A DNA stretch of 64,000 bases from Clostridiales bacterium (GCA_019423635.1 JAHZBA010000007.1:1-64000), one strand, 5' to 3'; counted from the stretch's first letter, positions 1-9,178 are shown. Translations and numbers: made by a program. The notes: a model not told the origin generated them from the letters alone.

Positions 1-564
1 GCCGAAGTAGTCAAAGCCCCACACCTCGTCCAGCAGCTGGTTGCGGGTGTAGACCCGGTTGGGGGTGGCCGCGAGATGGTACAAAAGCTCCAGCTCCTTC
101 GGGGGCGTGTCGATCTTTTTGCCGTCCACCACCAGCTCATAGGAGTCCAGGTCGATGGAGAGCTTGTCGAAGGTGAGGCGCTTGCTGGTGTCGTTGGGGA
201 TCTCCGTCCGCCGCAGCACCGCGTTGATCCGGGCAATGAGCTCCTTCATCTCAAAGGGCTTGACAATGTAGTCGTCGGCCCCCATCTCCAGGCCCTGGAT
301 GCGGTCAAAGACCTCGCTCTTGGCGGTGAGCATGATGATGGGCACCTTACTGGTCTCCCGAATCCGGGCGGTCACGGTCCAGCCGTCCACCACCGGCAGC
401 ATGATGTCCAGCAGGATCAGATCCGGTGTCTCCCGCTGGAATTCCTCCATGGCCTTTCCGCCGTCTCCGGCAATCCGGACGTCGAACCCCTCCTTCACAA
501 GATACATCTGAATCAGATCGGAGATGTTGCGGTCGTCCTCCACTACCAGAATCTTGCGCCCCAT
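1..564 (-). CDS. OmpR/PhoB-family response regulator (3' end outside window)
   Basis: Two-component DNA-binding response regulator, cytoplasmic. The 188 residues visible give a receiver domain (about 1-120) with the acidic pair D10/D11, phosphoacceptor D53 in LLDIMLP, T80 and K102 in VKPF, followed by the start of an OmpR-type winged helix reaching the motif RNQLLDEVWG. The ATG at 564 follows a GGGAGGGAACGTC ribosome site. The C-terminal DNA-recognition helix and any partner histidine kinase lie beyond the left edge, so the signal and regulon cannot be inferred. Family call is secure; identity with a named regulator is not claimed. Confidence 0.93.
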   Translation of the reverse strand, partial: MGRKILVVEDDRNISDLIQMYLVKEGFDVRIAGDGGKAMEEFQRETPDLILLDIMLPVVDGWTVTARIRETSKVPIIMLTAKSEVFDRIQGLEMGADDYIVKPFEMKELIARINAVLRRTEIPNDTSKRLTFDKLSIDLDSYELVVDGKKIDTPPKELELLYHLAATPNRVYTRNQLLDEVWGFDYFG

Positions 565-707
565 GACGTTCCCTCCCAGTATAGCAAATTTCTGTCTGCC
601 TCATACATCGCAGCAAGGCCCCCGCTGCGGTGCCCCGGCGAGGCAAAGGGCCGTTTTTTTTATTATACGGTACGGCCCGCAAAGGATGTTGAATTTTCTG
701 TAAATCC

Positions 708-1844
708 TCAGGCGGTCTCCGTCCAGGCAAGACACCGTCCGTCGGCGTCCCCCACGGCGGACAAAAAGGCCCGCAGGCCCGCCGCGTCGGCCTGGTCCGC
801 CAACCACACGGTCACGTTTCCCCGTCGGGCGGACACCCTCTGCAGCAGCGCCGAGGCGTTGGAGGCGGAGCGCAGGCTGTAGCTGCTGCGGTCCAGATCC
901 GCCTCCAGACACCGCAGGCCCGCCTCCCGGGCGGCCTGGAGGTCCGCCTCCGCGCCGTTTTGGATCAGTGCCAGCCGGGTCCGGCCGCAGGTGGCCTGCT
1001 CCAGGGCCCGGTTGCCCGCCTCCAGCTGCTCCGCCACGGTCCAGTCCGGGTCCGCGGCGTCCGCCAGAATCCCGACGGCCTGGCCGGTGGCGGCCATGCG
1101 CCGCAGCAGATCCCCCTGGTTGTGGAGAAAGTCCGGCGTGCAGAAGAAGGTGGCCTGAGCGCCGGCGCGGTCCAGGGCATCCAGCAGGGCCGGCGTGCTC
1201 TCCCCCGCCTTCAGGCACAAAAAGACGCTCCGGCCGTCGATCTCCACACCGTCGGGGACTCCCGGCGTCTCGCCGCTCTGGTCCTCCTTGTCCCGCAGAT
1301 AGTCCTGGTAGCGGCTGGCCAGGGTGAAGGTGGCGGCGGCGTAGAACTCCTCGTCCTGCATCACAAAGCCCGGCCGCCGCAGCCAGGCCAGGTTCCCCTT
1401 GACCTTCTTCCCGTCCACCTGGACGGTGACATCTGTGACGGAGTACACCAAACCGAAGAACTGGGCCACCGATGCGGCGGGCACATAGACCTCCCCGTTG
1501 CGCACCAGGCAGCCGGGGGAGTAGGTCCCGCCGTTGAGATCGTAGCCGTGGTCCGCGCCCCGCTCATACCACAAGGACTGGCCGCCGCCGTAGAGCACCA
1601 GCTGGGTGTCGTTGTTGTTGAAGGTGCGGGCCACCTTCAGCGCCGTCCGGCCCACGCCGGTGAAGATCGAGCTGTCAATATATAAATAGCCGTTGTACCA
1701 CACGGGCATGGTCTGGTCGGACAGGGGCAGGATCATATCCCCGGCGGCCATAAAACAGATATAGCCCTCTGCCCGGGCCGGCGGGGCGCTCAGCTGGAAG
1801 ACCAGCAGCAGGCAGCACAGGCCCGCGGTGATTCGCTTTTTCAT
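708..1844 (-). CDS. secreted stalk-domain protein with degenerate polysaccharide-deacetylase-like domain
   Basis: 378 residues with a clear signal peptide (KKR then hydrophobic LCCLLLVFQL, cleavage near ARA). The first half (about 30-190) resembles copper-amine-oxidase N-terminal 'stalk' modules, with conserved phrases such as GEVYVPAASVAQFFGL. The second half (about 205-378) resembles the NodB polysaccharide-deacetylase fold (DALDRAGAQATFFCTPDFL). However, the catalytic Asp-Asp motif expected near FLCLKAGE and the metal-binding His-x-x-x-His motif are absent. It is therefore probably a non-catalytic, carbohydrate-binding or structural wall protein. The ATG follows AAAGGGGG. Transcribed alone from a promoter at 1906-1935. 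Domain assignments are by eye. Confidence 0.75.
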   Translation of the reverse strand: MKKRITAGLCCLLLVFQLSAPPARAEGYICFMAAGDMILPLSDQTMPVWYNGYLYIDSSIFTGVGRTALKVARTFNNNDTQLVLYGGGQSLWYERGADHGYDLNGGTYSPGCLVRNGEVYVPAASVAQFFGLVYSVTDVTVQVDGKKVKGNLAWLRRPGFVMQDEEFYAAATFTLASRYQDYLRDKEDQSGETPGVPDGVEIDGRSVFLCLKAGESTPALLDALDRAGAQATFFCTPDFLHNQGDLLRRMAATGQAVGILADAADPDWTVAEQLEAGNRALEQATCGRTRLALIQNGAEADLQAAREAGLRCLEADLDRSSYSLRSASNASALLQRVSARRGNVTVWLADQADAAGLRAFLSAVGDADGRCLAWTETA

Positions 1845-1905
1845 GACGCCTGGCCCCCTTTCCGTGTCCTGTAAGGCGCTGTCCGGGTCTTTTTCAATCC
1901 TGTTT

Positions 1906-1935
1906 ACTATATCACACCGCGAGGGGGTTTGTAAA
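1906..1935 (-). promoter_or_regulatory. candidate sigma-A promoter for the stalk/deacetylase-like gene
   Basis: Read on the minus strand, TTTACA is followed by 18 nt and TATAGT, about 65 nt upstream of the start codon at 1844. Confidence 0.5.
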
Positions 1936-1961
1936 GGCGTGGAATGGAGGGGAGCACGCCC

Positions 1962-1980
1962 GTCTCACAAATTTGACAGG
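1962..1980. repeat. 19-bp dispersed repeat, copy 1
   Basis: GTCTCACAAATTTGACAGG, identical to 26323-26341. The flanks are also similar (GAGCACGCCC here, CGGGCACACCT there), so each may be part of a longer, decayed intergenic element. Confidence 0.6.
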
Positions 1981-2016
1981 CAGGGCGCCCCGGGGCCGTC
2001 AGCGCGGATCAAATGA

Positions 2017-2049
2017 ACGGGCGCCGAAAGCTACGCTTTCGGCGCCCGT
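2017..2049 (-). terminator. hairpin downstream of the PBP gene
   Basis: A perfect 15-bp stem (2017-2031 with 2035-2049) around a TAC loop, starting 6 nt after the PBP stop codon. The trailing T run on the minus strand is short (CATTTG), so this may act as a terminator or as an mRNA 3' end stabiliser. Confidence 0.6.
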
Positions 2050-2054
2050 TTGCA

Positions 2055-4781
2055 TCATCCGGTGGTTCCCCAGAAGTCCTGCCACCACTCGTCTCCCCCC
2101 TCTCCGGTGTTGCCGGAGGGCGGTGTGACGGGCTCCAGAGGCTCCGTGGGCGTGATGGGGTCCGTGGTTCCGCCGGGCGGAATGGTCCCGGTGTCCGGCG
2201 GGGGCTGGTTGTTGGGATTGCTGGGGTCCTGCAGGGGGCTGTTGGGATCGGTGGGGTCCAGAGGATTCAGGGGGTCCAGGGGGTCCGGCAGGGCGGTGGT
2301 GTGGACGGGACAGCCTGTGGCGGGCCGGACGCCGTCCGCCGTGGCGCCGGGCTCCAGCCCCATGGCCTTCTCCGCGCTGGAGAGCAGATACTCGTTGTCC
2401 TCCGCCGTCACCGAACCGTAGTCCTCCCGGATGTGGTCCAGGAAGGCCGCCTGCTTGACGCTCTCCTCCGGGCAGAACTCCGTGGCAAGGCAGTGGCCCT
2501 CCGTGCAGTAGTCCCGCAGGACGTGGAGGGTGCACTTCTCCGTGGGCGCCGTCCCCTCCGCGATCTCCACGGACACGGCCCGGCTGCCCCGGCTGTCGGC
2601 CTGGCAGGCGTCCGTGGCCAGCAGCCCGCTGTCGGCGCACAAGGTCACAGAGGTGAGCCCGCCGGGCTTGGGGAAGTCCTTGTTCTCCAGATTTTCGTGG
2701 ATGGGCTCCATCACCTTTTTCCAGAGGGTGATGGCGGGGTTGCCGCCGGAGTAGCTGATGCGGGCGTTGAACTTGTAGCCGGTCCACACGGCCGCCACAT
2801 AGTAGGGGGTGTAGCCCACGAAGTAGCGGTCGTAGTTGTCGCTGGTGGTGCCGGTTTTGCCGGCGATGGTCATGCCATTGAATCGGGCCTGGGTGCCGGT
2901 GCCGGCGGCCACGGCATTTTTCAGCATCTTGGTCATGAGATAGGCGGTGGTGGCCTTCATGGCCTCGTGGGTCTCCGGCTCCTTCTCCAGGACGGTGTTG
3001 CCCTCCGGGTCCTCCACCCGGAGGTAGGTGTGGGGCTCGTAGTAGACGCCGCCGTTGGCGAAGCAGCAGTAGGCCGCCGCCATCTCCACGGTGCTCAGGC
3101 CCCGATGGAGTCCGCCCATGCCCAGGGGGCTGCGGTCCATGTCCTCCGGCTCCAGGTCCAGCATGAGCTTTTCTGTTGCGAAGGCGAAGGCCTCCGGCAC
3201 GCCGCCCTTCATCAGGGTCTGCACGGCGATGGTGTTGATAGAGTGCTGCAGACCTGCCTGGACCATGGTGAAGCCCCGGTAGCGGTTGGGGGAGTTCTTG
3301 GGCCAGTGGGTGCCGTTCATCAGCTCCACCGGGTAGTCGTCAAAGGCGGTGCCCGGAGTCACGGCCCCGGACTCAATGGCGGGGGCGTAGGCCGTCAGGG
3401 GCTTCATGGAAGAGCCCACCTGGTGCTTGTCCGTGGCATAGCTCCAGAGGAGGTTCCCCGGCTTCTCCCCCATGTCGCCCACCTGGGCCACAATGGCGCC
3501 GCTGTAGGGGTCCATGATGGTGATGCCGGAGTGGATGAGCTGGCCGTCCCGGCTGGTGAGGTCCGGATTGCTGCCGCTTTTCAGGTTGGTCCGGTCCGCG
3601 TAGACGGACTCGGCAACGGCCTGAATCTCCGGGTTCAGGGTGGTGTAGATCTTATAGCCGCTGTTGTACAGCTTGACCTCGGCCTCTTCCGTGCTGATGT
3701 GGTAGGTCTCCGCCAGGTCCTTGGTGACCTCCCGGATCACCTCGTCCACAAACCAGCTGTTGTACTCCTGGGTGTCGCCGGCGGCCTCCTCCAGGATGCT
3801 CTTCGCGGTGACGCTGTCGTCGTCGATGAAGTTCAGGGGCTCGGCGGCGTACCTGCGGTACTCCTCCTGGGTGATGAAGGCGCCCCAGGTGCTGGAGTCG
3901 CCGTCAATGTCATCCAGCGTGGCGGGGCCCCGGACCTCACCGTTTTCGCCGCCGGCCATCTTCTTCAGGATGTTCTCCTGGCGGAGCTTGTTGAGCTCCC
4001 GGGGCGTGGTAGTGGTGCCGTCCTCCCGGGTGATGGTGATGTCGTACTTGGGCCCGTACATGGAGGGGTTGTTGGTGATGGCGATGAGGCTGGCGCACTC
4101 GGCCACCGTCAGTTCGCTGACGTCCTTGCCGAAGTAGAACTGGGCCGCCGTCTGGACACCATAGCAGTGCTTGCCCAAATAGATGGTGTTCAGGTACTGC
4201 TCCAGAATCTGCCGCTTTGTGTAGTTCTTCTCAAACTCCAGCGCCCGGAAGATCTCCCGAACCTTGCGGTTGACCGTGCCGGCGTTGTCCTTGGTCATGT
4301 TTTTCAGCATCTGCTGGGTGATGGTGGAGCCGCCGAAGGTGTTCTTCATGCCGATGAACATGTTCGCCGTCGCGCCGATGGTCCGCTTCCAGTCCACGCC
4401 GTTGTGGAAGAAGAAGCGTTCGTCCTCAATGGCCACCACCGCCTGCCACAGGGCGTCCGGCATGTCGTCGATGTCCACCCAGATTCGGTTTTCCTCGCCG
4501 TGAATGGTCTGGAGCTCCTCCCAGGCGCCGCTCTCCTGGTTCTGATAGTAGATGAAGGAGCTGAAGTTCATGGAGTAGTCCTCCATGCGTACCTGCACCA
4601 CGGGCATGATCCGCTCCTCGGCGTACTTCATGAAGATGCCGGCCAGGATGGCGGCGGTGCACGCGCCGATCAGCAAGAGCGTGAACAGAGCGAAGAAGAT
4701 GCTCCGCACCACGCCGAGGGGACCCCGCCGGGGCCGCCGCTTCCGTCTTTGGGTCTCGCGCTGCTGTCTCTCGTTTTCCAC
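2055..4781 (-). CDS. class A penicillin-binding protein (PBP1A-type glycosyltransferase/transpeptidase)
   Basis: Bifunctional peptidoglycan synthase, 908 residues from a GTG start at 4781. That start sits 8 nt after a perfect AAAGGAGG; an upstream in-frame extension would run into the divergent promoter region and is rejected. Order: basic cytoplasmic tail (1-25), membrane anchor (about 26-50), GT51 glycosyltransferase with EDERFF (119-124) and GGSTITQQ (150-157), then transpeptidase with S457-x-x-K460, S514-I-N516 and KTGT (642-645). All catalytic motifs are intact. The C-terminus carries a long Pro/Asp/Asn-rich tail (roughly the last 75 residues, DP repeats) likely to thread through the wall. 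Transcribed divergently from the DUF1292 gene. Confidence 0.96.
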   Translation of the reverse strand: MENERQQRETQRRKRRPRRGPLGVVRSIFFALFTLLLIGACTAAILAGIFMKYAEERIMPVVQVRMEDYSMNFSSFIYYQNQESGAWEELQTIHGEENRIWVDIDDMPDALWQAVVAIEDERFFFHNGVDWKRTIGATANMFIGMKNTFGGSTITQQMLKNMTKDNAGTVNRKVREIFRALEFEKNYTKRQILEQYLNTIYLGKHCYGVQTAAQFYFGKDVSELTVAECASLIAITNNPSMYGPKYDITITREDGTTTTPRELNKLRQENILKKMAGGENGEVRGPATLDDIDGDSSTWGAFITQEEYRRYAAEPLNFIDDDSVTAKSILEEAAGDTQEYNSWFVDEVIREVTKDLAETYHISTEEAEVKLYNSGYKIYTTLNPEIQAVAESVYADRTNLKSGSNPDLTSRDGQLIHSGITIMDPYSGAIVAQVGDMGEKPGNLLWSYATDKHQVGSSMKPLTAYAPAIESGAVTPGTAFDDYPVELMNGTHWPKNSPNRYRGFTMVQAGLQHSINTIAVQTLMKGGVPEAFAFATEKLMLDLEPEDMDRSPLGMGGLHRGLSTVEMAAAYCCFANGGVYYEPHTYLRVEDPEGNTVLEKEPETHEAMKATTAYLMTKMLKNAVAAGTGTQARFNGMTIAGKTGTTSDNYDRYFVGYTPYYVAAVWTGYKFNARISYSGGNPAITLWKKVMEPIHENLENKDFPKPGGLTSVTLCADSGLLATDACQADSRGSRAVSVEIAEGTAPTEKCTLHVLRDYCTEGHCLATEFCPEESVKQAAFLDHIREDYGSVTAEDNEYLLSSAEKAMGLEPGATADGVRPATGCPVHTTALPDPLDPLNPLDPTDPNSPLQDPSNPNNQPPPDTGTIPPGGTTDPITPTEPLEPVTPPSGNTGEGGDEWWQDFWGTTG

Positions 4782-5019
4782 AGGAGCTGCCTCCTTTGCT
4801 TTTCCTGAATCTTCCAAACATTCCGCCCCGGCACGCAGATGCCCGGGGGACAGGGTGCAATACACCATAATATGTTTCCCATTATACCATCCCCTGTCAA
4901 CATTGAAAATGTCGAATTTTCCCGAAAAAAAGTTCCCGGGGTGTATGGTTTTTTCCCTTTTGGGCAGGATAATTTTCGTCGAAGAGACGAACTTTTTGCC
5001 TTTTTGACTTCTTCCGCTC

Positions 5020-5048
5020 TTGCAATCCACTTCCGTTTCGTGTAGAAT
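5020..5048 (+). promoter_or_regulatory. candidate sigma-A promoter for the DUF1292 gene
   Basis: TTGCAA, 17 nt, TAGAAT with a TG just upstream of the -10 (extended -10). The same pattern recurs at 18029-18057, suggesting a common vegetative promoter form in this organism. Confidence 0.6.
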
Positions 5049-5145
5049 AACCATACAGTCCACGCGGATGAAACGGAGCCTGAGCGTTTCTTTCATAAGG
5101 GCGGAAACGCCGGGACCGCTGCCGCGGCCGAAAAGGAGGATGTCC

Positions 5146-5430
5146 ATGAGCGAGGAGTTCGGCCCCACGTTTATCACCGTGACCGATGAGGACGGACAGG
5201 AGCTGGTGCTGGAGTTTGTAGACGCCCTGGAGCACGAGGGGCAGATGTATCAGGCCTTCTTTCCCGCCGAGACGGAGGGGGAGGAGGACGACCCGGACAC
5301 GGGCCTTGTGATCCTGAAGGTGATCCACGAGGACGGGGAGGACCTGCTCTCCACCCTGGACACCGACGAGGAGCTGGAGACCGTGTACCAGCTGTTTATG
5401 GAGAATCTCTTTGACGACGGCGAGGAGTGA
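5146..5430 (+). CDS. DUF1292 family small acidic protein
   Basis: 94 residues, strongly acidic, starting MSEEFGPTFITVTDEDGQEL. This matches the DUF1292 (YrzB-like) pattern of Firmicutes: a short beta-rich domain with an F-x-x-x-DxDG-x-E core and an acidic C-terminus (LFDDGEE). Function is unknown; in many Firmicutes relatives sit beside alanyl-tRNA synthetase or Holliday-junction resolvase genes, which is not the case here. The ATG at 5146 is 6 nt after AAAAGGAGG; an ATG at 5140 abuts the ribosome site and is less likely. Confidence 0.85.
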   Translation: MSEEFGPTFITVTDEDGQELVLEFVDALEHEGQMYQAFFPAETEGEEDDPDTGLVILKVIHEDGEDLLSTLDTDEELETVYQLFMENLFDDGEE

Positions 5431-5524
5431 CCTGGGGCATCCATGGCTGTCTTCGCGTCCTCTGTGAGACCGGCGTTTGCCGGCGGAGGTTCTCCGGAGG
5501 TCCGTGGATTTAGGAGGAAGTCTC

Positions 5525-6106
5525 ATGGTTGATTCCCTGTCAGGCAGGACCGGTGCGCCGGTCCGATGGGAGAAGCGCTCCAAGACCCGGGGAGCGGAGA
5601 GAACCGCCGAGAATGCCATGACTGGCGGCTTCATCAGGCGGATCAGGGCCTGTGCGGAGCAGGACGCCAGATCGGGCATTTATATGTCGGAGGGGTTTCA
5701 TCAAATGCGCCTTGCCCATATGAGGCAGTTTGTGTCCCCGGACCGCTCCGGGCCCAAGGCGCAGGTGCTGTCCGCCATAGAGACGGCGCTGCGTGAAATG
5801 GACCCCGCCCAGCAGTTCGTGGTGGAACTGCTGGATCAGTTGTCCGGGAACAGCTCTGCCAGGATCAGGGCCGGGCTGGATGGCCAGTCTGCCGAGATCC
5901 GCGCATCCAACGGCGAAGTGATCGCAAGCTACAGCAGTCTTAACGGAGGCTGGACGGACATCCAGACCAGGGAGGAGCACAGATTTTTCAGCGAATCGAC
6001 CTCTGTGTACCTGCAGGCGTTCCGGGAGGCCCGTGCCAGGATGGGGGCCGCGGCGCAGGGGCAGGCCCTTCCAGATGATGCGCCGGCCCTGGATGTTCAG
6101 GCGTAG
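5525..6106 (+). CDS. hypothetical protein
   Basis: 193 residues, start chosen at the ATG following AGGAGGAAG. No signal peptide or membrane segment. The middle is mixed alpha-helical (IETALREMDPAQQFVVELLDQL), followed by a region of likely beta strands (SAEIRASNGEVIASYSSL) and a helical tail. I do not recognise the family. It follows the DUF1292 gene by about 95 nt in the same direction and ends before a 590-nt gap, so it could be co-transcribed with that gene. Confidence 0.7.
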   Translation: MVDSLSGRTGAPVRWEKRSKTRGAERTAENAMTGGFIRRIRACAEQDARSGIYMSEGFHQMRLAHMRQFVSPDRSGPKAQVLSAIETALREMDPAQQFVVELLDQLSGNSSARIRAGLDGQSAEIRASNGEVIASYSSLNGGWTDIQTREEHRFFSESTSVYLQAFREARARMGAAAQGQALPDDAPALDVQA

Positions 6107-6376
6107 GCAGGGAAGTTTTTGAGAAGTTAAGAAGTGCCCTGCGGGGTGCGTGATAGGTTTTCTTTTTAACCCACATTTCGTTATACGGGATGCCGGATCA
6201 GTCCGTGGTTCGCAGGCCTCCCGGCCGCGCCCCTGCGCGGCTGGAAGTTGGAAGCGGTAAAGCGTGCTGGAGGCGACCCACCTGGCCATGAAGGTGCAGG
6301 TTATAACGGGACCTACACGGCCTCCGCGGGGCACCATGATAAAAAGGGCGCCGGCAGCGGCGCCGGGACAATTTTG

Positions 6377-6402
6377 CAGGGCGGGTTTCCGCCCTGTTTT
6401 TT
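6377..6402 (+). terminator. rho-independent terminator
   Basis: CAGGGCGG stem, GTTT loop, CCGCCCTG, then TTTTTT. Ends transcription from the DUF1292/hypothetical unit, about 270 nt after the last stop codon. Confidence 0.85.
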
Positions 6403-6599
6403 CAGGCTGATTTCAGGAACGGGGGATACTACTGAATGGGCGGGCCCGGCGGAAAGGGGTCCGCGGGGAACTGCGCGGAAATCCGGATTCATGACCGGGG
6501 AGGTGACCGGAGAACGCTTGACGGTTGGGAATTCGGGTGCAAACTGCCGTATTTTTCAAGGAAGCGGCAGAAAAAGACGGAGATCTTCAAATTTTCCAC

Positions 6600-6628
6600 T
6601 TGCACATTGGGGTGGGAGTCTGTATAAT
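6600..6628 (+). promoter_or_regulatory. sigma-A promoter of the foldase gene
   Basis: TTGCAC, 17 nt, TATAAT, about 72 nt upstream of the ATG at 6700. Confidence 0.75.
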
Positions 6629-6699
6629 AGACAAGTGCGTAAATTGGCGCCTGAACAGATCGAGATCGATTGAATCAACTGAGAGGACTGAAACAACAA

Positions 6700-8292
6700 A
6701 TGAGCGCATCAAGAGAAAAGCAGAACCGCCAGGAGCGGGCCAACGCCGGCTGGGTCGATCCGAAGACCGCCCGGGAAGCGCAGCAGCGCAAGCAGGAGAA
6801 GCGGACCAGCATACTCTACGGCGTGATCGCCCTGGTGTTTGTGGTGGTGGCCGTGGCTGCTGTCATCTTCCGGACCAATCTCATTCCCAAGACGGCGACC
6901 GCCGCCACCATTGACGGGGAGAAGTATACCGCCGGCGAGGTGGATTTCTACTTCCAGAACGCCTACCGCGGCTTTTTGAACAACCAGAACGTCTCCTATA
7001 TGATCAGCTATCTGGGGCTGAACACCTCCGCCCCCCTGAAGGAGCAGACCATCAGCGAGGACGCCGCCGGCATGATGGCCACCATGGGCTTCACCGGCGC
7101 GGAGAAGGACCTGAGCTGGTATGACTATTTCCTGAATCAGGCCCTGGATCAGATGGCCAGAGTTCAGGCCGGACTGAAGGCCGCCGATGCGGAGGGCTTT
7201 GCCTATCCCGCCGGCGTCCAGGCCCAGTATGAGGACTCCATGGCGAACCTGAAGAGCAGCGCCCAGGCCAGCGGCGTCTCCGTCAGCGCCTTTTTGAGCA
7301 ACAACTTCGGCGCGCTGGTGACCGAGAAGGTCTACGGGGAACAGCTGATGCGGATCTTGAAGTTTGAGGCCTATGCCGACGCCTATACCGACGGATTGAC
7401 CTACAGCGCCGAGGAACTGGAGAGCACCTATCAGGAGAATCCCAACAACTACGACAAGGTGGCCTATGAGTCCGTGTCCATCTCCGGCGCGGCGCCCAGC
7501 ACCACCGATGAAGACGGCAACACCGTGGAGCCCACGGAGGAGGAGACCGAGGCCGCCAAGACAGCAGCCAAAACGGCCGCCGACGAGATGCTGGCCTCCT
7601 GTCAGGCCGGTGACAGCCTGGAGATGCTGGCCAGCGCCGACGAGAGCTACAACTATGCCAACGTGGAAAAGGGCACCTACTCCGGCAGCACTGTGACGGA
7701 GTGGCTCTTTGATTCCGCCAGAAAGGCCGGGGACTCCACGGTGATCGAGAGCGGCACCACGTACTATGTGGTGGTGTTCCACGACCGGTTCCGGGAGGAG
7801 TATGAGACCATCGACATCCGCCACATCCTGATCCAGCCCGCCGTCGGGACCCTTTCCAGTGAGGACGAGGGCTACGAGGCCGAGCAGGAGCAGCTGAAGG
7901 CCGACGCCAAGGCCAAGGCCAAGGCCGACGAGCTGCTGAGCCAGTGGCAGTCCGGCGAGGCCACCGAGGAGTCCTTCGCCGCCCTGGCCATGCAGGAGTC
8001 TGCCGACGGGTCCAAGTACGACGGCGGCCTCTACACCCAGGTGACCGAGGGCCAGATGGTGGAGGCCTTCAACGACTGGTGCTTCGATCCGGCCCGGCAG
8101 GCCGGGGACACCGGCGTGGTGGAGACCCAGTACGGCTACCACGTGATGTATTTCTCCGGCAGGAACCTGCCCGCCTGGCAGAAGAGCGTGCGGGATGTCC
8201 TGGCGGGCGAGGCCTATACCGAATGGGAAGAGGGCCTTGCCGCGGACAGCACCATCACCCGCAGCGACTCCGGGCTGAAATACGTGGGGTAA
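6700..8292 (+). CDS. membrane-anchored parvulin-type peptidyl-prolyl isomerase (PrsA/SurA-like foldase)
   Basis: 530 residues. A basic, Gln-rich cytoplasmic N-terminus is followed by one membrane segment (about 34-55, YGVIALVFVVVAVAAVIF) and a large extracytoplasmic part. A SurA/PrsA-like N-terminal helical domain comes next. Near residue 380 the parvulin signature IRHILIQP starts the rotamase domain, interrupted by a Lys/Ala-rich helical insert (AKAKAKADELL), and the domain ends with QYGYHVMYFSG. It would assist folding of secreted proteins at the membrane-wall interface. The ATG at 6700 has GAGAGGA upstream; a TTG at 6670 is an alternative. It is anchored by a helix rather than by a lipobox. 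Confidence 0.9.
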   Translation: MSASREKQNRQERANAGWVDPKTAREAQQRKQEKRTSILYGVIALVFVVVAVAAVIFRTNLIPKTATAATIDGEKYTAGEVDFYFQNAYRGFLNNQNVSYMISYLGLNTSAPLKEQTISEDAAGMMATMGFTGAEKDLSWYDYFLNQALDQMARVQAGLKAADAEGFAYPAGVQAQYEDSMANLKSSAQASGVSVSAFLSNNFGALVTEKVYGEQLMRILKFEAYADAYTDGLTYSAEELESTYQENPNNYDKVAYESVSISGAAPSTTDEDGNTVEPTEEETEAAKTAAKTAADEMLASCQAGDSLEMLASADESYNYANVEKGTYSGSTVTEWLFDSARKAGDSTVIESGTTYYVVVFHDRFREEYETIDIRHILIQPAVGTLSSEDEGYEAEQEQLKADAKAKAKADELLSQWQSGEATEESFAALAMQESADGSKYDGGLYTQVTEGQMVEAFNDWCFDPARQAGDTGVVETQYGYHVMYFSGRNLPAWQKSVRDVLAGEAYTEWEEGLAADSTITRSDSGLKYVG

Positions 8293-8337
8293 GCGCGGCC
8301 TTGCCGCATGTTCACGAGAGATTCGTATCATCCTGAC

Positions 8338-8377
8338 AGCAGGGCCGGCTTTGCTCTCAAGGCCGGCCCTGCTTTTT
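8338..8377 (+). terminator. rho-independent terminator after the foldase gene
   Basis: AGCAGGGCCGGC (8338-8349) pairs perfectly with GCCGGCCCTGCT (8362-8373), followed by TTTTT. Confidence 0.9.
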
Positions 8378-8415
8378 CAGAGTATTCCAGCACACGGGGA
8401 AGAGGAGGGAATTGG

Positions 8416-9138
8416 ATGGACCGGCGGTTTCTTCGCAACGAGATGCTCTGGGGCCCGGAGGGACAGGCCCGGCTCCGGGGGAGCCATGTGATCCTCTTCG
8501 GCCTGGGGGGCGTAGGGAGCTACGCCGCCGAGTGTCTGGCCCGCTCCGGCGTGGGGGAGCTGACGCTGGTGGACAGCGACACGGTGGACGTCACCAACAT
8601 CAACCGCCAGCTGGAGGCCCTGAGCTCCACCGTGGGCTTGCCCAAGGCGGAGGCGGTGGCGGCGCGGCTGCGGGACATCAACCCGGAGGCGGTGCTGCAC
8701 CCCATCCACGGCCTCTACGACGCCGCCCACCGGGACGATTTCTTCCCGGCCGGCTGCCGGTACGACTACATCGTGGACGCCATTGATCTTGTGAGCTGCA
8801 AGCTGGACCTGGCGGAGACCGCCCGGCGGCTGGAGATCCCCCTCATCATGGCCCTTGGCACCGGCAACAAGCTGGACCCCACCCTGTTTCAGGCGGCGGA
8901 CATCTCCAAGACCTACGGCTGCCCCCTGGCCCGGGTGATGCGGAAGGAGCTGCGGAACCGGGGTATCCTCCACCAGAAGGTGGTGTTCAGCCCCGAGGAG
9001 CCCGTGGAGAGCGCCCAGCCGGAGGCCCCGCCCCCGGGACGGCGCAGCGTCCCCGCCAGCAACCCCTGGGTCCCCGCCAGCGCGGGGCTGCTGCTGGGCA
9101 GCGTGGTGGTGCGGGAGCTTTTGGGAATGAGGAATTAG
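8416..9138 (+). CDS. tcdA: tRNA threonylcarbamoyladenosine dehydratase (TcdA/CsdL family)
   Basis: 240 residues, an E1-like/ThiF-fold adenylating enzyme that converts t6A37 of ANN-decoding tRNAs to its cyclic form using ATP. A Rossmann nucleotide site GLGGVGSYA lies at 29-37, the acidic strand and arginine finger motif DSDTVDVTNINRQ at about 53-65, then DAIDLVSCK and a C-terminal hydrophobic segment SAGLLLGSVVVRELLG typical of TcdA, which associates with the membrane. The ATG lies after AGAGGAGGG. It is a single gene between a strong terminator and the DUF554 gene. Confidence 0.92.
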   Translation: MDRRFLRNEMLWGPEGQARLRGSHVILFGLGGVGSYAAECLARSGVGELTLVDSDTVDVTNINRQLEALSSTVGLPKAEAVAARLRDINPEAVLHPIHGLYDAAHRDDFFPAGCRYDYIVDAIDLVSCKLDLAETARRLEIPLIMALGTGNKLDPTLFQAADISKTYGCPLARVMRKELRNRGILHQKVVFSPEEPVESAQPEAPPPGRRSVPASNPWVPASAGLLLGSVVVRELLGMRN

Positions 9139-9178
9139 GAGTTAGGAATCAGGAATTTGAGAAAGGGAGAGCTTTCCT

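Larger units (their letters stand above)
6107..6699. other. intergenic region with terminator and promoter
   Basis: About 590 nt with no convincing coding region. It contains the terminator at 6377-6402 and the foldase promoter at 6600-6628. Open frames here have no ribosome sites and unbalanced residue composition. Nothing else is recognised in 6107-6370. Confidence 0.6.

Noticed and set aside
2013..4808. 931-residue open frame on the plus strand
   Set aside because: Antisense shadow of the PBP gene; no ribosome site, Val/Gly/His-rich composition, while the minus-strand frame has all PBP motifs.
5147..5177. Upstream in-frame start for the PBP gene
   Set aside because: It would overlap the divergent DUF1292 gene and its promoter; GTG 4781 has a perfect ribosome site directly before the basic tail and membrane anchor.
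6709..8331. 540-residue minus-strand frame opposite the foldase
   Set aside because: Antisense artefact; the plus-strand frame has promoter, ribosome site, membrane anchor and parvulin signature.
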